IMG/VR virus record: IMGVR_UViG_3300041409_000610
Coordinates: 62,001 to 126,000 of that record
Source of the DNA: a virus
DNA length: 64,000 nt
Strand: one strand, 5' to 3'
Within the stretch, counting starts at the first letter, position 1, and each line of letters opens with the position of its first letter. Shown here one piece after another: positions 47,681-55,131 of the stretch. A model generated the notes under the pieces. It saw nothing but the letters and a program-made list of their open reading frames with translations. It had not been told where the DNA came from and ran no database searches. The position numbers and the translations under genes were made by a program.

Positions 47681-47718
47681 CACGGGCCCCGCCTGGCTTC
47701 GGCCGGACGGGGCCCGTG
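47681..47718 (+). terminator. Terminator with TTCG loop
   Basis: 11-bp stem (47681-47691 with 47708-47718) with an inner GGC-TTCG-GCC hairpin, after the stop at 47670. Confidence 0.8.
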
Positions 47719-47788
47719 TCATGACGGCAGAAGTACCCTCAACGAACGGCCTACAGCCTGTCTGGCCTGTGATCATCCGGTTGGCCTC

Positions 47789-47817
47789 TTGAGCCGATCT
47801 ACCCGAACGGGTAGCGT
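47789..47817 (+). promoter_or_regulatory. Promoter with embedded palindromic operator (site 22)
   Basis: TTGAGC (47789-47794), 17 bases, TAGCGT (47812-47817); dyad CTACCC-GAAC-GGGTAG at 47799-47814. Leader ACCACACTGGAGG. Drives 47862. Confidence 0.8.
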
Positions 47818-47861
47818 GATGCCCATCCATCTGCACGTGCAGGACCACACTGGAGGTCAGG

Positions 47862-48152
47862 ATGAGCGAGACGCGCGAGATCGCGTGGACGCCCGAGCGT
47901 CAGGAGACGCTGGTGGCAGCCGAGGACGGCGACCTGCATTCCTTCAACCCGGGCGGCCTGGGCGTCAGTTACCTCCAGCGCGAGGTGTTCGTCCACAAGC
48001 CGCAGGACCGGCACCCCGTGCTGCTGCTGCTCGCGGCCGAGGCCATCGTGCACAGCGAGCACATCATGGTCGGGCACCAGGCCCGCCGCCGTCTGCGGGT
48101 CACCTCGAAGGGCGCCGACCTGCTGGCGAAGTGGCGCGCCCGGCGCGGGTAG
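47862..48152 (+). CDS. Hypothetical protein, 96 aa
   Basis: ATG after CACTGGAGG. Second half is helical and Arg-rich (ARRRLRVTSKGADLLAKWRA), with a look of a winged helix end. Its stop touches the -35 of site 23. Confidence 0.8.
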   Translation: MSETREIAWTPERQETLVAAEDGDLHSFNPGGLGVSYLQREVFVHKPQDRHPVLLLLAAEAIVHSEHIMVGHQARRRLRVTSKGADLLAKWRARRG

Positions 48153-48178
48153 ACAACCACTACCCGAACGGGTAGTAT
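48150..48178 (+). promoter_or_regulatory. Promoter with embedded palindromic operator (site 23)
   Basis: TAGACA (48150-48155), 17 bases, TAGTAT (48173-48178); dyad CTACCC-GAAC-GGGTAG at 48160-48175. The upstream stop codon TAG is the start of the -35. Drives 48215. Confidence 0.8.
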
Positions 48179-48214
48179 CGTGGGGAACGCACCCAAGCCG
48201 CACTGGAGGCCGCG

Positions 48215-48493
48215 ATGCCCACGAACGTCTGGACCTACACGCTCGACCTGAGCGACTTCTACCACGACGACACGCTGACCCTGGGCGAGAAGGCCAGCAA
48301 GGTCGCCGGGCGTATCGAGATCTCTGCGTTCTTCCGGAACGACTGGACGTTCGAGATCCAGGACATCCTCGACGAGTTCAGCGACTTCGCCAAGTTCGGC
48401 AGCTCGGTGGGGATGTTCGACGAGATCATGCGCGGCCTCTACGACTACGCCGACGGTGACCGCATCTGGATCAAGACCACCGAGGGGATGTAG
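48215..48493 (+). CDS. Hypothetical protein, 92 aa
   Basis: ATG after GCACTGGAGG. Acidic with many aromatic residues; alpha/beta. Function unknown. Confidence 0.8.
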   Translation: MPTNVWTYTLDLSDFYHDDTLTLGEKASKVAGRIEISAFFRNDWTFEIQDILDEFSDFAKFGSSVGMFDEIMRGLYDYADGDRIWIKTTEGM

Positions 48494-48496
48494 ATC

Positions 48497-48739
48497 ATGC
48501 TGAGCCACCACATCGGCCGGAGCTGGTCCGGCCACCCGCTCGAAGACGAGTGTCCCTGCCCGAAGGCGCCGTGCGGATTGGTCCCAGAGGACCAGACCGT
48601 GCCCGAGTGCCCGGAGCACGCGCCGGAGCGTTGCAAGTCCATGCGCCAGCGCCACTCCCCCGAGCAGTGTCCTGGTCCTCCGGCGGGCAAGCCGTGTACC
48701 GGCCCGGACTGCCCCGAATGCCGTCTCATCGAGGAGTGA
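48497..48739 (+). CDS. Cys/Pro-rich protein, 80 aa
   Basis: ATG 3 bases after the upstream stop. Nine Cys among many Pro (CPCPKAPC, CPEH, CPGPP, CTGPDCPEC), probably metal-binding or disulfide-linked. Function unknown. Confidence 0.75.
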   Translation: MLSHHIGRSWSGHPLEDECPCPKAPCGLVPEDQTVPECPEHAPERCKSMRQRHSPEQCPGPPAGKPCTGPDCPECRLIEE

Positions 48740-48742
48740 TCC

Positions 48743-48958
48743 ATGAAGCTCAGCGAGACCCAGCACCAGGTGCTCTCCGAGGTCGACTGGCGCGGGCCGG
48801 ACGTCACGTTCCTGGCGAAGTCGACCTACGTCCGGACGCTCGACGCCCTCGTCCGGCGCGGCTTGATCACCGCCGAGCTGGCGGACGAGGACCGGGTCTG
48901 GAAGTGCAACATCACCTCGGAGGGCCTGTATGTCCTGCGCGAAGCGATGGAGTCGTGA
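48743..48958 (+). CDS. Winged-helix-like protein, 71 aa
   Basis: ATG after GAGGAG. The layout (TQHQVLSEVDW, FLAKSTYVRTLDALVRRGLI, then a beta wing with VWKCNITSEG) fits a minimal MarR-like winged helix. It is a candidate DNA-binding regulator but nothing links it to the shared dyad. Confidence 0.8.
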   Translation: MKLSETQHQVLSEVDWRGPDVTFLAKSTYVRTLDALVRRGLITAELADEDRVWKCNITSEGLYVLREAMES

Positions 48959-49026
48959 CCACGCCGGTCGAGCACCCGCCACGAGAGCGAAGGGAAGTCG
49001 TGAAGCACCGACTGAAGGAGGATCCG

Positions 49027-49296
49027 ATGGATGGCACCACCGCAGCGCTCATCGAACGGATGCGGACGCACGGCGTGGCGGCACTGACCGTCCAGCAGGC
49101 CGACCGTGCGCTGAGCCTGCTCGAAGAGGCCACCACCTGCGAAGCGGTCGATCAGGTCGCCAGCCTGCTGACCGCGCTGCGCGACGCGTCCCAGTACTGG
49201 GACGACGCCCAGCGCAAGGCCTTCGAGGACTACCTCAAGGTCAAGGAGACCGGGTGGCCGGACGAGTTCCCGTCGAGTCAGCCGGAGGGCGTGTGA
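49027..49296 (+). CDS. Helical protein, 89 aa
   Basis: ATG after AAGGAGG, the best start in a frame that could begin at GTG 48955. Helical throughout. Overlaps the next gene by GTGA. Confidence 0.78.
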   Translation: MDGTTAALIERMRTHGVAALTVQQADRALSLLEEATTCEAVDQVASLLTALRDASQYWDDAQRKAFEDYLKVKETGWPDEFPSSQPEGV

Positions 49297-49541
49297 GCGA
49301 CTACTTGGAGATCACCTCGCGGACTTCTTTCGAGGAGATCCCGGACGAGGTCAAGTGCGCCGTGGACGACATCGTGGACGGCTGGTACCAGGCCATCCAG
49401 GTCGACTGGGAGGACGTCTGGGACCGACTCGACGGCACGGTGCTCGACGACGGCCGGGTGGTCAGCGTGGAGACCCTGACCGGCCCCGCGATCGCGGGCC
49501 TGAAGGCCTACGCGCTGAAGATGAACGCGAGGAACCGATGA
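49293..49541 (+). CDS. Acidic protein, 82 aa
   Basis: GTG in overlap. Acidic with several Trp; no motif. Overlaps the phosphoesterase gene by ATGA. Confidence 0.8.
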   Translation: MSDYLEITSRTSFEEIPDEVKCAVDDIVDGWYQAIQVDWEDVWDRLDGTVLDDGRVVSVETLTGPAIAGLKAYALKMNARNR

Positions 49542-50356
49542 CGGACCCCGGAGCCGTGGTGCTGGCGGGCGACTGGCACGGCAACAGCGGCTGGGCTCGC
49601 CACGTGATCGGGAAGGCCCGGCAACTGCTCAAGCGCGAGGAGCGCAAGATCATCCTGCACGCGGGCGACTTCGGCGTCTGGCCGGGCGCGACCGGGCGCC
49701 AGTTCCTGGACGACATCTCGTTCTCGCTCCAGCTCGCCGACATCGAGCTGTGGTTCGTGGACGGCAACCACGAGTGGCACCCCGAGCTGATCGCGCTACG
49801 CGAGGAGGAGCTGAGCCACGGGAATCACGGGCTCGTCCCGATCGACCGCCCCGGGCCGGAGGCGTCGATCTTCTGGATCCCGCGTGGGCACCGCTGGACC
49901 TGGCACCGCAAGACCTGGGTGGGCCTGGGTGGCGCTGTGTCGGTCGATGCGGCCGTGCGGGTCAAGGGCCGGTCCTGGTGGCCCGAGGAGACCCTCACCG
50001 GCGAGCAGATCAAGCACGCCCAGCGGCCGGGCAAGGTGCACGCCATGCTGACGCACGACTCGCCGAGCGCGGTGAAGATGGCCTTCGGCCAGCCGCCGAG
50101 CATCTGGGACGTGATGGACCTCGCGCGCAGCGACGCGCACCGCGATCAGCTCCAGGACGTCGTGGACAAGGTCCAGCCCGAGCTGCTCGTCCACGGGCAC
50201 TACCACCGCGTCGTCCGGCAGACGATCGAGCCGTACGGCACCCGCGTGATGGGCCTGGACATGGACGGCGAGCCGGGCAACTTCGTGCTGCTCGACACCA
50301 GGACCCTGCAAGAGGTTCCGGCCCCGCACCTCTGGCTTGAGGAGATGGACGGATGA
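49538..50356 (+). CDS. Calcineurin-like metallophosphoesterase, 272 aa
   Basis: All the metal-binding blocks of the family are in order: GDWHGN (Asp12, His14), GDFG (Asp44), DGNHEW (Asn77-His78), THDSP (His173) and HGHYH (His221, His223). This predicts a two-metal phosphodiesterase or phosphatase. The target could be a nucleotide or nucleic acid. ATG after GAGGAACC in overlap with the previous gene. Confidence 0.92.
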   Translation: MTDPGAVVLAGDWHGNSGWARHVIGKARQLLKREERKIILHAGDFGVWPGATGRQFLDDISFSLQLADIELWFVDGNHEWHPELIALREEELSHGNHGLVPIDRPGPEASIFWIPRGHRWTWHRKTWVGLGGAVSVDAAVRVKGRSWWPEETLTGEQIKHAQRPGKVHAMLTHDSPSAVKMAFGQPPSIWDVMDLARSDAHRDQLQDVVDKVQPELLVHGHYHRVVRQTIEPYGTRVMGLDMDGEPGNFVLLDTRTLQEVPAPHLWLEEMDG

Positions 50357-50697
50357 CCGCGCCGAAGGGGCCGATGATCAAGATCGGCGATCAGTTCTAC
50401 CCGGCGCACCCGACGATCGCCGAGGAGCTGAACAAGGTCCGGAGGGAGCTGCGAGACGCTCAAGTCCTCATCGGACTGACGCTCTCGCCGGACCAGCAGT
50501 ACTACTCCGGCACGCCCGCCTTCGAGGTGATGACCGAACTGCACCAGCTGCGTGACTTCCGCAAGAGCGTCGAGAAGATCCTGGCCGAGAGCACCGAGTA
50601 CTTCGACTGGGCCGAGGCTATCGCGAGCATCGACCGCATCCGCCAGCAGCTCAAGTCGCTCATGGACGAGCTGAAGAAAACCGAGGAGCAGACATGA
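50353..50697 (+). CDS. Helical protein, 114 aa
   Basis: ATG in overlap. Two helical blocks, the second coiled-coil-like (SIDRIRQQLKSLMDELKKTE). Overlaps the next gene. Confidence 0.8.
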   Translation: MTAPKGPMIKIGDQFYPAHPTIAEELNKVRRELRDAQVLIGLTLSPDQQYYSGTPAFEVMTELHQLRDFRKSVEKILAESTEYFDWAEAIASIDRIRQQLKSLMDELKKTEEQT

Positions 50698-51155
50698 TCG
50701 AACCGATGAAGCGAGGCGCGCTGGCGCGCGTCAACAACAACAACACCAAGGACCTCGTGCTGATCCGGCAGAACGGCCTCGACGGCGAGCGTCTCTACCT
50801 GAAGGGCTTCGAGTTCGAGGTGGAGGACTACATCCCGGACGGCGAGGTCGACGGGAAGCCGTGCGCCTTCTACTGGGGCAACGCCAACGGCGGCGTGAAC
50901 AACGTCTGCGTGCTGGCTTCCGACGTCGAACAGGCCAAGAGCGCCGAGGAGATGGCCGAGCGCGAGCTGCCGGAGCCGAAGGAGCTGCTCGACTTCATCG
51001 TCTCGGCTCTACTGACCGACAGCGACGGCATCCGGGTCAGCGAGGTCGGGCGCAGCGGTGGCGTGATCGAGGCGTTCGGCAAGACCGAGGACGGCCTGGC
51101 CTTCGGCTTCTCCTTCCCGGTCACCGAGGTCAGCATCTGGCGGACCGATGACTGA
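50694..51155 (+). CDS. Hypothetical protein, 153 aa
   Basis: ATG in overlap. Beta-rich N-terminal half, helix in the middle, beta end. No family recognised. Overlaps the next gene by 8 bases. Confidence 0.8.
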   Translation: MIEPMKRGALARVNNNNTKDLVLIRQNGLDGERLYLKGFEFEVEDYIPDGEVDGKPCAFYWGNANGGVNNVCVLASDVEQAKSAEEMAERELPEPKELLDFIVSALLTDSDGIRVSEVGRSGGVIEAFGKTEDGLAFGFSFPVTEVSIWRTDD

Positions 51156-51327
51156 TCCCTTTCTGGAGGACATCTCGGCAGCCGAGCGCGAGTGGCTGAC
51201 CTGGGTCGAAGAGCAGCGCCGGAGGATCCCTCTGACGCCGGGCTGGTTCAGGGCTCGCAAACAGCGACGCCGGGCCTGGGATCGCTTCCTCACCGCCTAC
51301 CTTCGAGCGGGTGGACGGTCTCGTTGA
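51148..51327 (+). CDS. Small basic protein, 59 aa
   Basis: ATG inside the end of the previous gene. Basic, with Arg clusters (EEQRRRIPL, ARKQRRRAWDRF). Its TGA stop is in the -35 of site 24. Confidence 0.75.
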   Translation: MTDPFLEDISAAEREWLTWVEEQRRRIPLTPGWFRARKQRRRAWDRFLTAYLRAGGRSR

Positions 51328-51352
51328 CCAACCCTACCCGTTCGGGTAGTCT
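51324..51352 (+). promoter_or_regulatory. Promoter with embedded palindromic operator (site 24)
   Basis: TTGACC (51324-51329), 17 bases, TAGTCT (51347-51352); dyad CTACCC-GTTC-GGGTAG at 51334-51349. Leader CCGCACTGGAGG. Drives 51381. Confidence 0.85.
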
Positions 51353-51380
51353 GGGTGGATCCGCACTGGAGGAGGAACCC

Positions 51381-51746
51381 ATGTCCTACGTGAACTACGG
51401 CGTCGACCCCGAGGCTGACAGCCACCGGCACCGCGACGACGTGCACTACCGGCTCTACGACCACGCGACGATGGGCCCGGTCACGATCTGCATGCAGTGG
51501 TTCGACTACTCCGGCTACGACGCGATGCGGATCATGACGCCCGAGGCGTACGACACCGAGGAGGGCGCCGAGCTGGCGCTGGACCTCCTGCGGGTGCGCC
51601 GCGCGCTGGCGACCTCGGGCGGCGATACCCGGCTGCTCATGCGCGCGCTGGACGGCATGGAGCAGATCGCCCGTGACCACGACGGTGACTCGGCCGTCGA
51701 GCTGCGCAACCTGATCGCCGAGATCCTGCGGGACGTGCGCCGATGA
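51381..51746 (+). CDS. Hypothetical protein, 121 aa
   Basis: ATG after GCACTGGAGGAGG. His/Tyr-rich N-terminal part, helical C-terminal part. Overlaps the next gene by ATGA. Confidence 0.8.
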   Translation: MSYVNYGVDPEADSHRHRDDVHYRLYDHATMGPVTICMQWFDYSGYDAMRIMTPEAYDTEEGAELALDLLRVRRALATSGGDTRLLMRALDGMEQIARDHDGDSAVELRNLIAEILRDVRR

Positions 51747-52042
51747 GCTGGGAGATGTTCGGCTATCCCAAGGGCGACGGCGAGTGGATCGTGATCAGCG
51801 ACTGCCGCACGGTGAAGATGCACGGGTGCGCGAACCCGGTGCCGGTCGAGGTGATCCAGAGTCCCAACGGCGACTACCTCGGCTGGCTGGACGATCGCGA
51901 GGGCCACCCGCGCAACACGGGCGTACCGGAGATGATCACCCACAAGAGCCTTTTCAACATCAACTTCGCCCATGGCTACAAGGCCGAGGAAGCAGCCGGG
52001 CGCGGCCGCGCGATCCGGCTGCGGATCGAGGAGCGGCCGTGA
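51743..52042 (+). CDS. Hypothetical protein, 99 aa
   Basis: ATG in overlap. Mixed fold; PVPVEVIQSPNGDYLGWLDD in the middle. Precedes the membrane protease gene. Confidence 0.8.
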   Translation: MSWEMFGYPKGDGEWIVISDCRTVKMHGCANPVPVEVIQSPNGDYLGWLDDREGHPRNTGVPEMITHKSLFNINFAHGYKAEEAAGRGRAIRLRIEERP

Positions 52043-52079
52043 TCGCCGGATACCGTCTCCCCCAACAGGAAGAAGACCA

Positions 52080-52853
52080 ATGAGCGCACTCTGGATCACC
52101 CTGGCGGCGGTGCTGTTCCTCGGCACTATCGTCGCTCACGAGGCCGGGCACTACGCGTCCATGCGCCGCGCGGGCGTCCGCATCCACTCGGCGGGGGTGG
52201 GCTTCCCCTTCCCGCCCACGTTCACCGTCTACCGGAAGAAGAACCCGGACGGCACGGTGACAAAGTTCCAGCTGTCCCCCTGGGTGCTCGGCGCCTTCGT
52301 GCGCGCCGACGAACGGGACGAGAAGCGGATCGACGAGCTGCCCTACCGGCAGTTCACTTGGATCATGGGCTCCGGCGTCGTGATCAACCTGGCGCTCGGC
52401 TTGGTTCTGCTCAGCCTCGCCGCGCTGACGATCGGCAACTGGACCGGCTGTCTGGCCTACCTCGCCGCCGCGACGCTGCTGTGGCTGGGACGTAAGCTCT
52501 TTGCGGCCTACGTGGTGCCGGTGCTCGGGATCCCTGCGCTCGGCCTGCTCATCTGGGGCACCGTCCTCGCCGTGATGGATCACAGCCAGATCGGCGTCGT
52601 GGGCACCGTCCGCCTGTTCAGCCTGGCGGACAACGCCTCCCTGGCGCTCGTGCTGGCCGGGTTGCTCTCGGTCTCGCTCGGCATCCTGAACATGATCCCG
52701 CTGTTCCCCTTCGACGGCGGGCGGATCTTCAGCCGGGTACTCAGCGCCGCCGGGCTCAGTCCCCGCGCGGTGCTGGCCTTCGAGGTGGCGACCTCGATAC
52801 TGGCGGTCGGCACGATCGCCTTCACGCTGCTCACCGACGTCATCTTCGCCTGA
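52080..52853 (+). CDS. Site-2-protease-like (M50) membrane metalloprotease, 257 aa
   Basis: HEAGH at 20-24 in the first membrane segment and NMIPLFPFDGG at 204-214 in a later one give the full zinc site of M50 proteases (His20, His24, Asp212, catalytic Glu21). Five or six hydrophobic segments in all. Such enzymes cut regulatory proteins within the membrane, for instance anti-sigma factors. Rare in phages as far as I know; it could release a host sigma factor or act on a phage membrane protein. ATG after AGGAAGAAG. Confidence 0.9.
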   Translation: MSALWITLAAVLFLGTIVAHEAGHYASMRRAGVRIHSAGVGFPFPPTFTVYRKKNPDGTVTKFQLSPWVLGAFVRADERDEKRIDELPYRQFTWIMGSGVVINLALGLVLLSLAALTIGNWTGCLAYLAAATLLWLGRKLFAAYVVPVLGIPALGLLIWGTVLAVMDHSQIGVVGTVRLFSLADNASLALVLAGLLSVSLGILNMIPLFPFDGGRIFSRVLSAAGLSPRAVLAFEVATSILAVGTIAFTLLTDVIFA

Positions 52854-52867
52854 CCCAGCCAGTAGGC

Positions 52868-52896
52868 TTGACCCACACTACCCACTCGGGTAGTGT
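52868..52896 (+). promoter_or_regulatory. Promoter with embedded palindromic operator (site 25)
   Basis: TTGACC (52868-52873), 17 bases, TAGTGT (52891-52896); dyad CTACCC-ACTC-GGGTAG at 52878-52893, extended to ACCCACAC...GTGTGGGT. Leader CTTGTCAGTTCAAGG. Drives 52934. Confidence 0.85.
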
Positions 52897-52933
52897 GGGT
52901 CTTGTCAGTTCAAGGACCGCACCGGAGGTCATC

Positions 52934-53248
52934 ATGGGAGCCCACTCCGACAGCTACATCCTCGGCCCGGCCTGGGCGGGGGACGGCAGCTCGCTCGAAG
53001 CGGCCATCAGCGCCACCGTGGCCATCGACGCCGCGAAGTTCTACGACGTCAACGTCCGCGAGTTCAACTCCGCCGGGCACCACGCGGCCGAGCTGCCCAA
53101 GGGCCGCGTAGAGATCGCCTGGTACGGCAAGGAGGCCTGGACCCTGGAGTACGTCGAGAGCGAGACCGGCAAGTCGCTGGCCGCTGAGCAGGACTGGACC
53201 TTCGAGGTCCGCGACGAGTACGCGCTCGTCATCGTCTGGAAGGACTGA
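52934..53248 (+). CDS. Hypothetical protein, 104 aa
   Basis: ATG after CCGCACCGGAGG; the longer frame to 52868 would start in the promoter. Alpha/beta, acidic. First gene of a unit of membrane proteins. Confidence 0.8.
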   Translation: MGAHSDSYILGPAWAGDGSSLEAAISATVAIDAAKFYDVNVREFNSAGHHAAELPKGRVEIAWYGKEAWTLEYVESETGKSLAAEQDWTFEVRDEYALVIVWKD

Positions 53249-53250
53249 TC

Positions 53251-53490
53251 ATGGACAAGACCCAGGCTGAAATCGAGGCCTCCGTCCGGCGTGAGGGGCG
53301 TGTGTTCGTGGCCATCGTGGTCACGTGGCTCGTGCTGTTCTTCGGCAGTCTCGCCGTGGTCTGCATCGGTGCGATCAACCAGAACGAGACGCTGGGCAAT
53401 GTCGGGTTGTGGATCTTCGTCCCGACCACGCTGCTCGCGGTGATCGCCATCTTCGGCATGGCGTGCTCCGTCGCAGGATCGAGGTTGTGA
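53251..53490 (+). CDS. Two-span membrane protein, 79 aa
   Basis: ATG 3 bases after the upstream stop. Two hydrophobic segments (about 18-42 and 50-75) with a charged N-terminus. First of four small membrane-type genes. Confidence 0.78.
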   Translation: MDKTQAEIEASVRREGRVFVAIVVTWLVLFFGSLAVVCIGAINQNETLGNVGLWIFVPTTLLAVIAIFGMACSVAGSRL

Positions 53491-53492
53491 TC

Positions 53493-53576
53493 ATGGACCC
53501 GTTGCCGGGCTTCTACGTCGAGATGTGGAAGCGCTACGCGCTGCTGTGGCTGTTCGTCAGAGCGGGGGTGCGCTGA
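53493..53576 (+). CDS. Very small protein, 27 aa
   Basis: ATG 53493, or GTG 53487 in a GTGA overlap. Short hydrophobic stretch with basic ends (MWKRYALLWLFVRAGVR), probably membrane-associated. Included because the coupling pattern is kept on both sides. Confidence 0.5.
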   Translation: MDPLPGFYVEMWKRYALLWLFVRAGVR

Positions 53577-53680
53577 TGTACGCGATCGAGCTGAGCGACG
53601 ACGGCTTCTGGACGCTGATGTGGGTCCTCGGAGCCCTGCTGTTCATCGTGGGCTGCATCCTCTTCGCGAAGGTGCGCTGA
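53576..53680 (+). CDS. Tiny single-pass membrane protein, 34 aa
   Basis: ATG overlaps the upstream stop by one base. One hydrophobic segment (about 11-30) then KVR. Coupled to both neighbours. Confidence 0.6.
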   Translation: MYAIELSDDGFWTLMWVLGALLFIVGCILFAKVR

Positions 53681-53859
53681 TGTTCTGGGAGTACTTCTGG
53701 ATCATCCTCTGGCTCGCCACCGGCGTGTTCTTCTGGCTCGCCGCAGTACTACGCGCAGCTCAGGATCGTTGGGCTGAGGTCATGCTCCTCGTGACGTTGG
53801 CCTCTGTGATCTCGGCAGGGTTCCTGGCTACCGGAGCCATCTACATCCTCGGGAGGTGA
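53680..53859 (+). CDS. Two-span membrane protein, 59 aa
   Basis: ATG overlaps the upstream stop by one base. Two hydrophobic segments (about 3-24 and 33-56). Last of the run of small membrane proteins. Confidence 0.75.
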   Translation: MFWEYFWIILWLATGVFFWLAAVLRAAQDRWAEVMLLVTLASVISAGFLATGAIYILGR

Positions 53860-53864
53860 TCCGC

Positions 53865-54113
53865 ATGTCCGTCTTCACCGTTGATGTCCACGTCGTCGAG
53901 CACAGCGCGATGAAGCGCCCGCCGGGCGCGCCGGACCAGCTCTGGGGCGGCCCGTGGTTCACCCCCGAGGTGCTCGTGGTCGAGGTCGAAGCCGAGAGCG
54001 CCTTCGAGGCCCGCCTGGTGGCCGCGCAGATGGGCCACTGCACCCACGCCTTCGCCGATCCGTACGTGGTCGCCGCAAAGGTCCGATCTCAGTCCACCCC
54101 GCACACCGGCTGA
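53865..54113 (+). CDS. Hypothetical protein, 82 aa
   Basis: ATG 8 bases after GGGAGG; a GTG at 53856 is too close to it. Begins with a strand (FTVDVHVVEHS), then a helix with AFEARLVAAQMG. Followed by a terminator. Confidence 0.78.
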   Translation: MSVFTVDVHVVEHSAMKRPPGAPDQLWGGPWFTPEVLVVEVEAESAFEARLVAAQMGHCTHAFADPYVVAAKVRSQSTPHTG

Positions 54114-54154
54114 CGCAGCGTTTCTTGCCCCCAGGGCGTAAGGAACGCTGCGTC
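54112..54154 (+). terminator. Terminator
   Basis: 11-bp stem (54112-54122 with 54144-54154) extended by an inner TCTT/AAGG pairing; overlaps the stop at 54113. Confidence 0.8.
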
Positions 54155-54183
54155 GCTGTCAACGTTCAGCAAGGAGAGATCCG

Positions 54184-54555
54184 ATGATCGAACCCGAAAC
54201 TGTCACCTGGCCCGAGGGCTGGGTGGTGTCACGGGAGAAGAACGCCAGCAACAATCTCTTCTCCGTGCGCGTCGACCTGAACAACTACGGCATCTACCAG
54301 TCCGGCGGCAACGAGAAGCTCTGGTACGTCGTCCAGTACTGGCTCGGCTCGCCGGAGGAACACGACACCGACATCACCGGTCAGTGCACCACGCTGGAGG
54401 GGGCCGTCGAGTGCCTGAAGACCTGGCTGGCGGGTGGCTACGTGCCCGATGGGGACGAGATCGTCGTGCGCGTCGGCGAGAAGAGCACCGGCTACATGCC
54501 GATCTTCCACAACCGCAGGGGCGAGAAGTACGTCGCGATCTCGGAGGTGATCTGA
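54184..54555 (+). CDS. Hypothetical protein, 123 aa
   Basis: ATG after AAGGAGAG. Beta-rich with Asn/Gly turns (VDLNNYGIYQSGGNEKLWYV). Function unknown. Confidence 0.8.
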   Translation: MIEPETVTWPEGWVVSREKNASNNLFSVRVDLNNYGIYQSGGNEKLWYVVQYWLGSPEEHDTDITGQCTTLEGAVECLKTWLAGGYVPDGDEIVVRVGEKSTGYMPIFHNRRGEKYVAISEVI

Positions 54556-54557
54556 TC

Positions 54558-54857
54558 ATGGGCCGCAGCGTCGCGAACCCCCGGGGTCCGATCATCTCCG
54601 CACTCCGGCGTGTAGCCGAGCTGGCCCAGCGGGCCGGGAAGGAGCGTACGAGCGCCTGGTTGCGCGCGTGTGCCGAAGTCGTGGAGGCCGAGGGGTACGA
54701 CGCCCCGTGGCCCGTGGCGCCCGCGTACAAGGGCCCTGTGGTCCACATCGAGGACCCGCAGAGCGACCTGCTCAGCATGGGATACATCGAGCTGGAAGAC
54801 CTCGCCCGCGCGATCGCCAACGAACAGGCTCGCCGCAAGTGGCAGGAGAAGGGCTGA
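54558..54857 (+). CDS. Hypothetical protein, 99 aa
   Basis: ATG in TGATCATG context after CGGAGG. Helical N- and C-termini around a Pro-rich middle. One-base overlap with the next gene. Confidence 0.8.
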   Translation: MGRSVANPRGPIISALRRVAELAQRAGKERTSAWLRACAEVVEAEGYDAPWPVAPAYKGPVVHIEDPQSDLLSMGYIELEDLARAIANEQARRKWQEKG

Positions 54858-55072
54858 TGGCCACCTGCGCACTCATGCTCTGCGGCGTCCGGTGCTCGTG
54901 CGCGGGCACCAACTCGTCCCACCCGACCGTCGAGGACCAGCACGAGCAGCTGGTCGAGGACCTGATGGCGGGCGGGCTGTCCCGCAGGCACGCGAGCATC
55001 GCGGCCGTGACCGTCAAGGCCAGCTACTTCATCGAGCGCAAGGAGCGGCCGCACCCGCGCCGCCGCGTTTGA
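54857..55072 (+). CDS. Hypothetical protein, 71 aa
   Basis: ATG overlaps the upstream stop. Four Cys near the start (MATCALMLCGVRCSC), then helices, the second with GLSRRHASIAAVTVKASYF. Its TGA stop is in the -35 of site 26. Confidence 0.75.
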   Translation: MATCALMLCGVRCSCAGTNSSHPTVEDQHEQLVEDLMAGGLSRRHASIAAVTVKASYFIERKERPHPRRRV

Positions 55073-55097
55073 CCGACACTACTCGATCGAGTAGTGT
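55069..55097 (+). promoter_or_regulatory. Promoter with symmetric variant operator (site 26)
   Basis: TTGACC (55069-55074), 17 bases, TAGTGT (55092-55097). The dyad is CTACTC-GATC-GAGTAG (55079-55094): both arms differ from the common site by the same change, so symmetry is kept. Leader CCTGCATCGGAAGG. Drives 55132. Confidence 0.85.
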
Positions 55098-55131
55098 CGA
55101 CTCGCAACATCCTGCATCGGAAGGAATCCCC

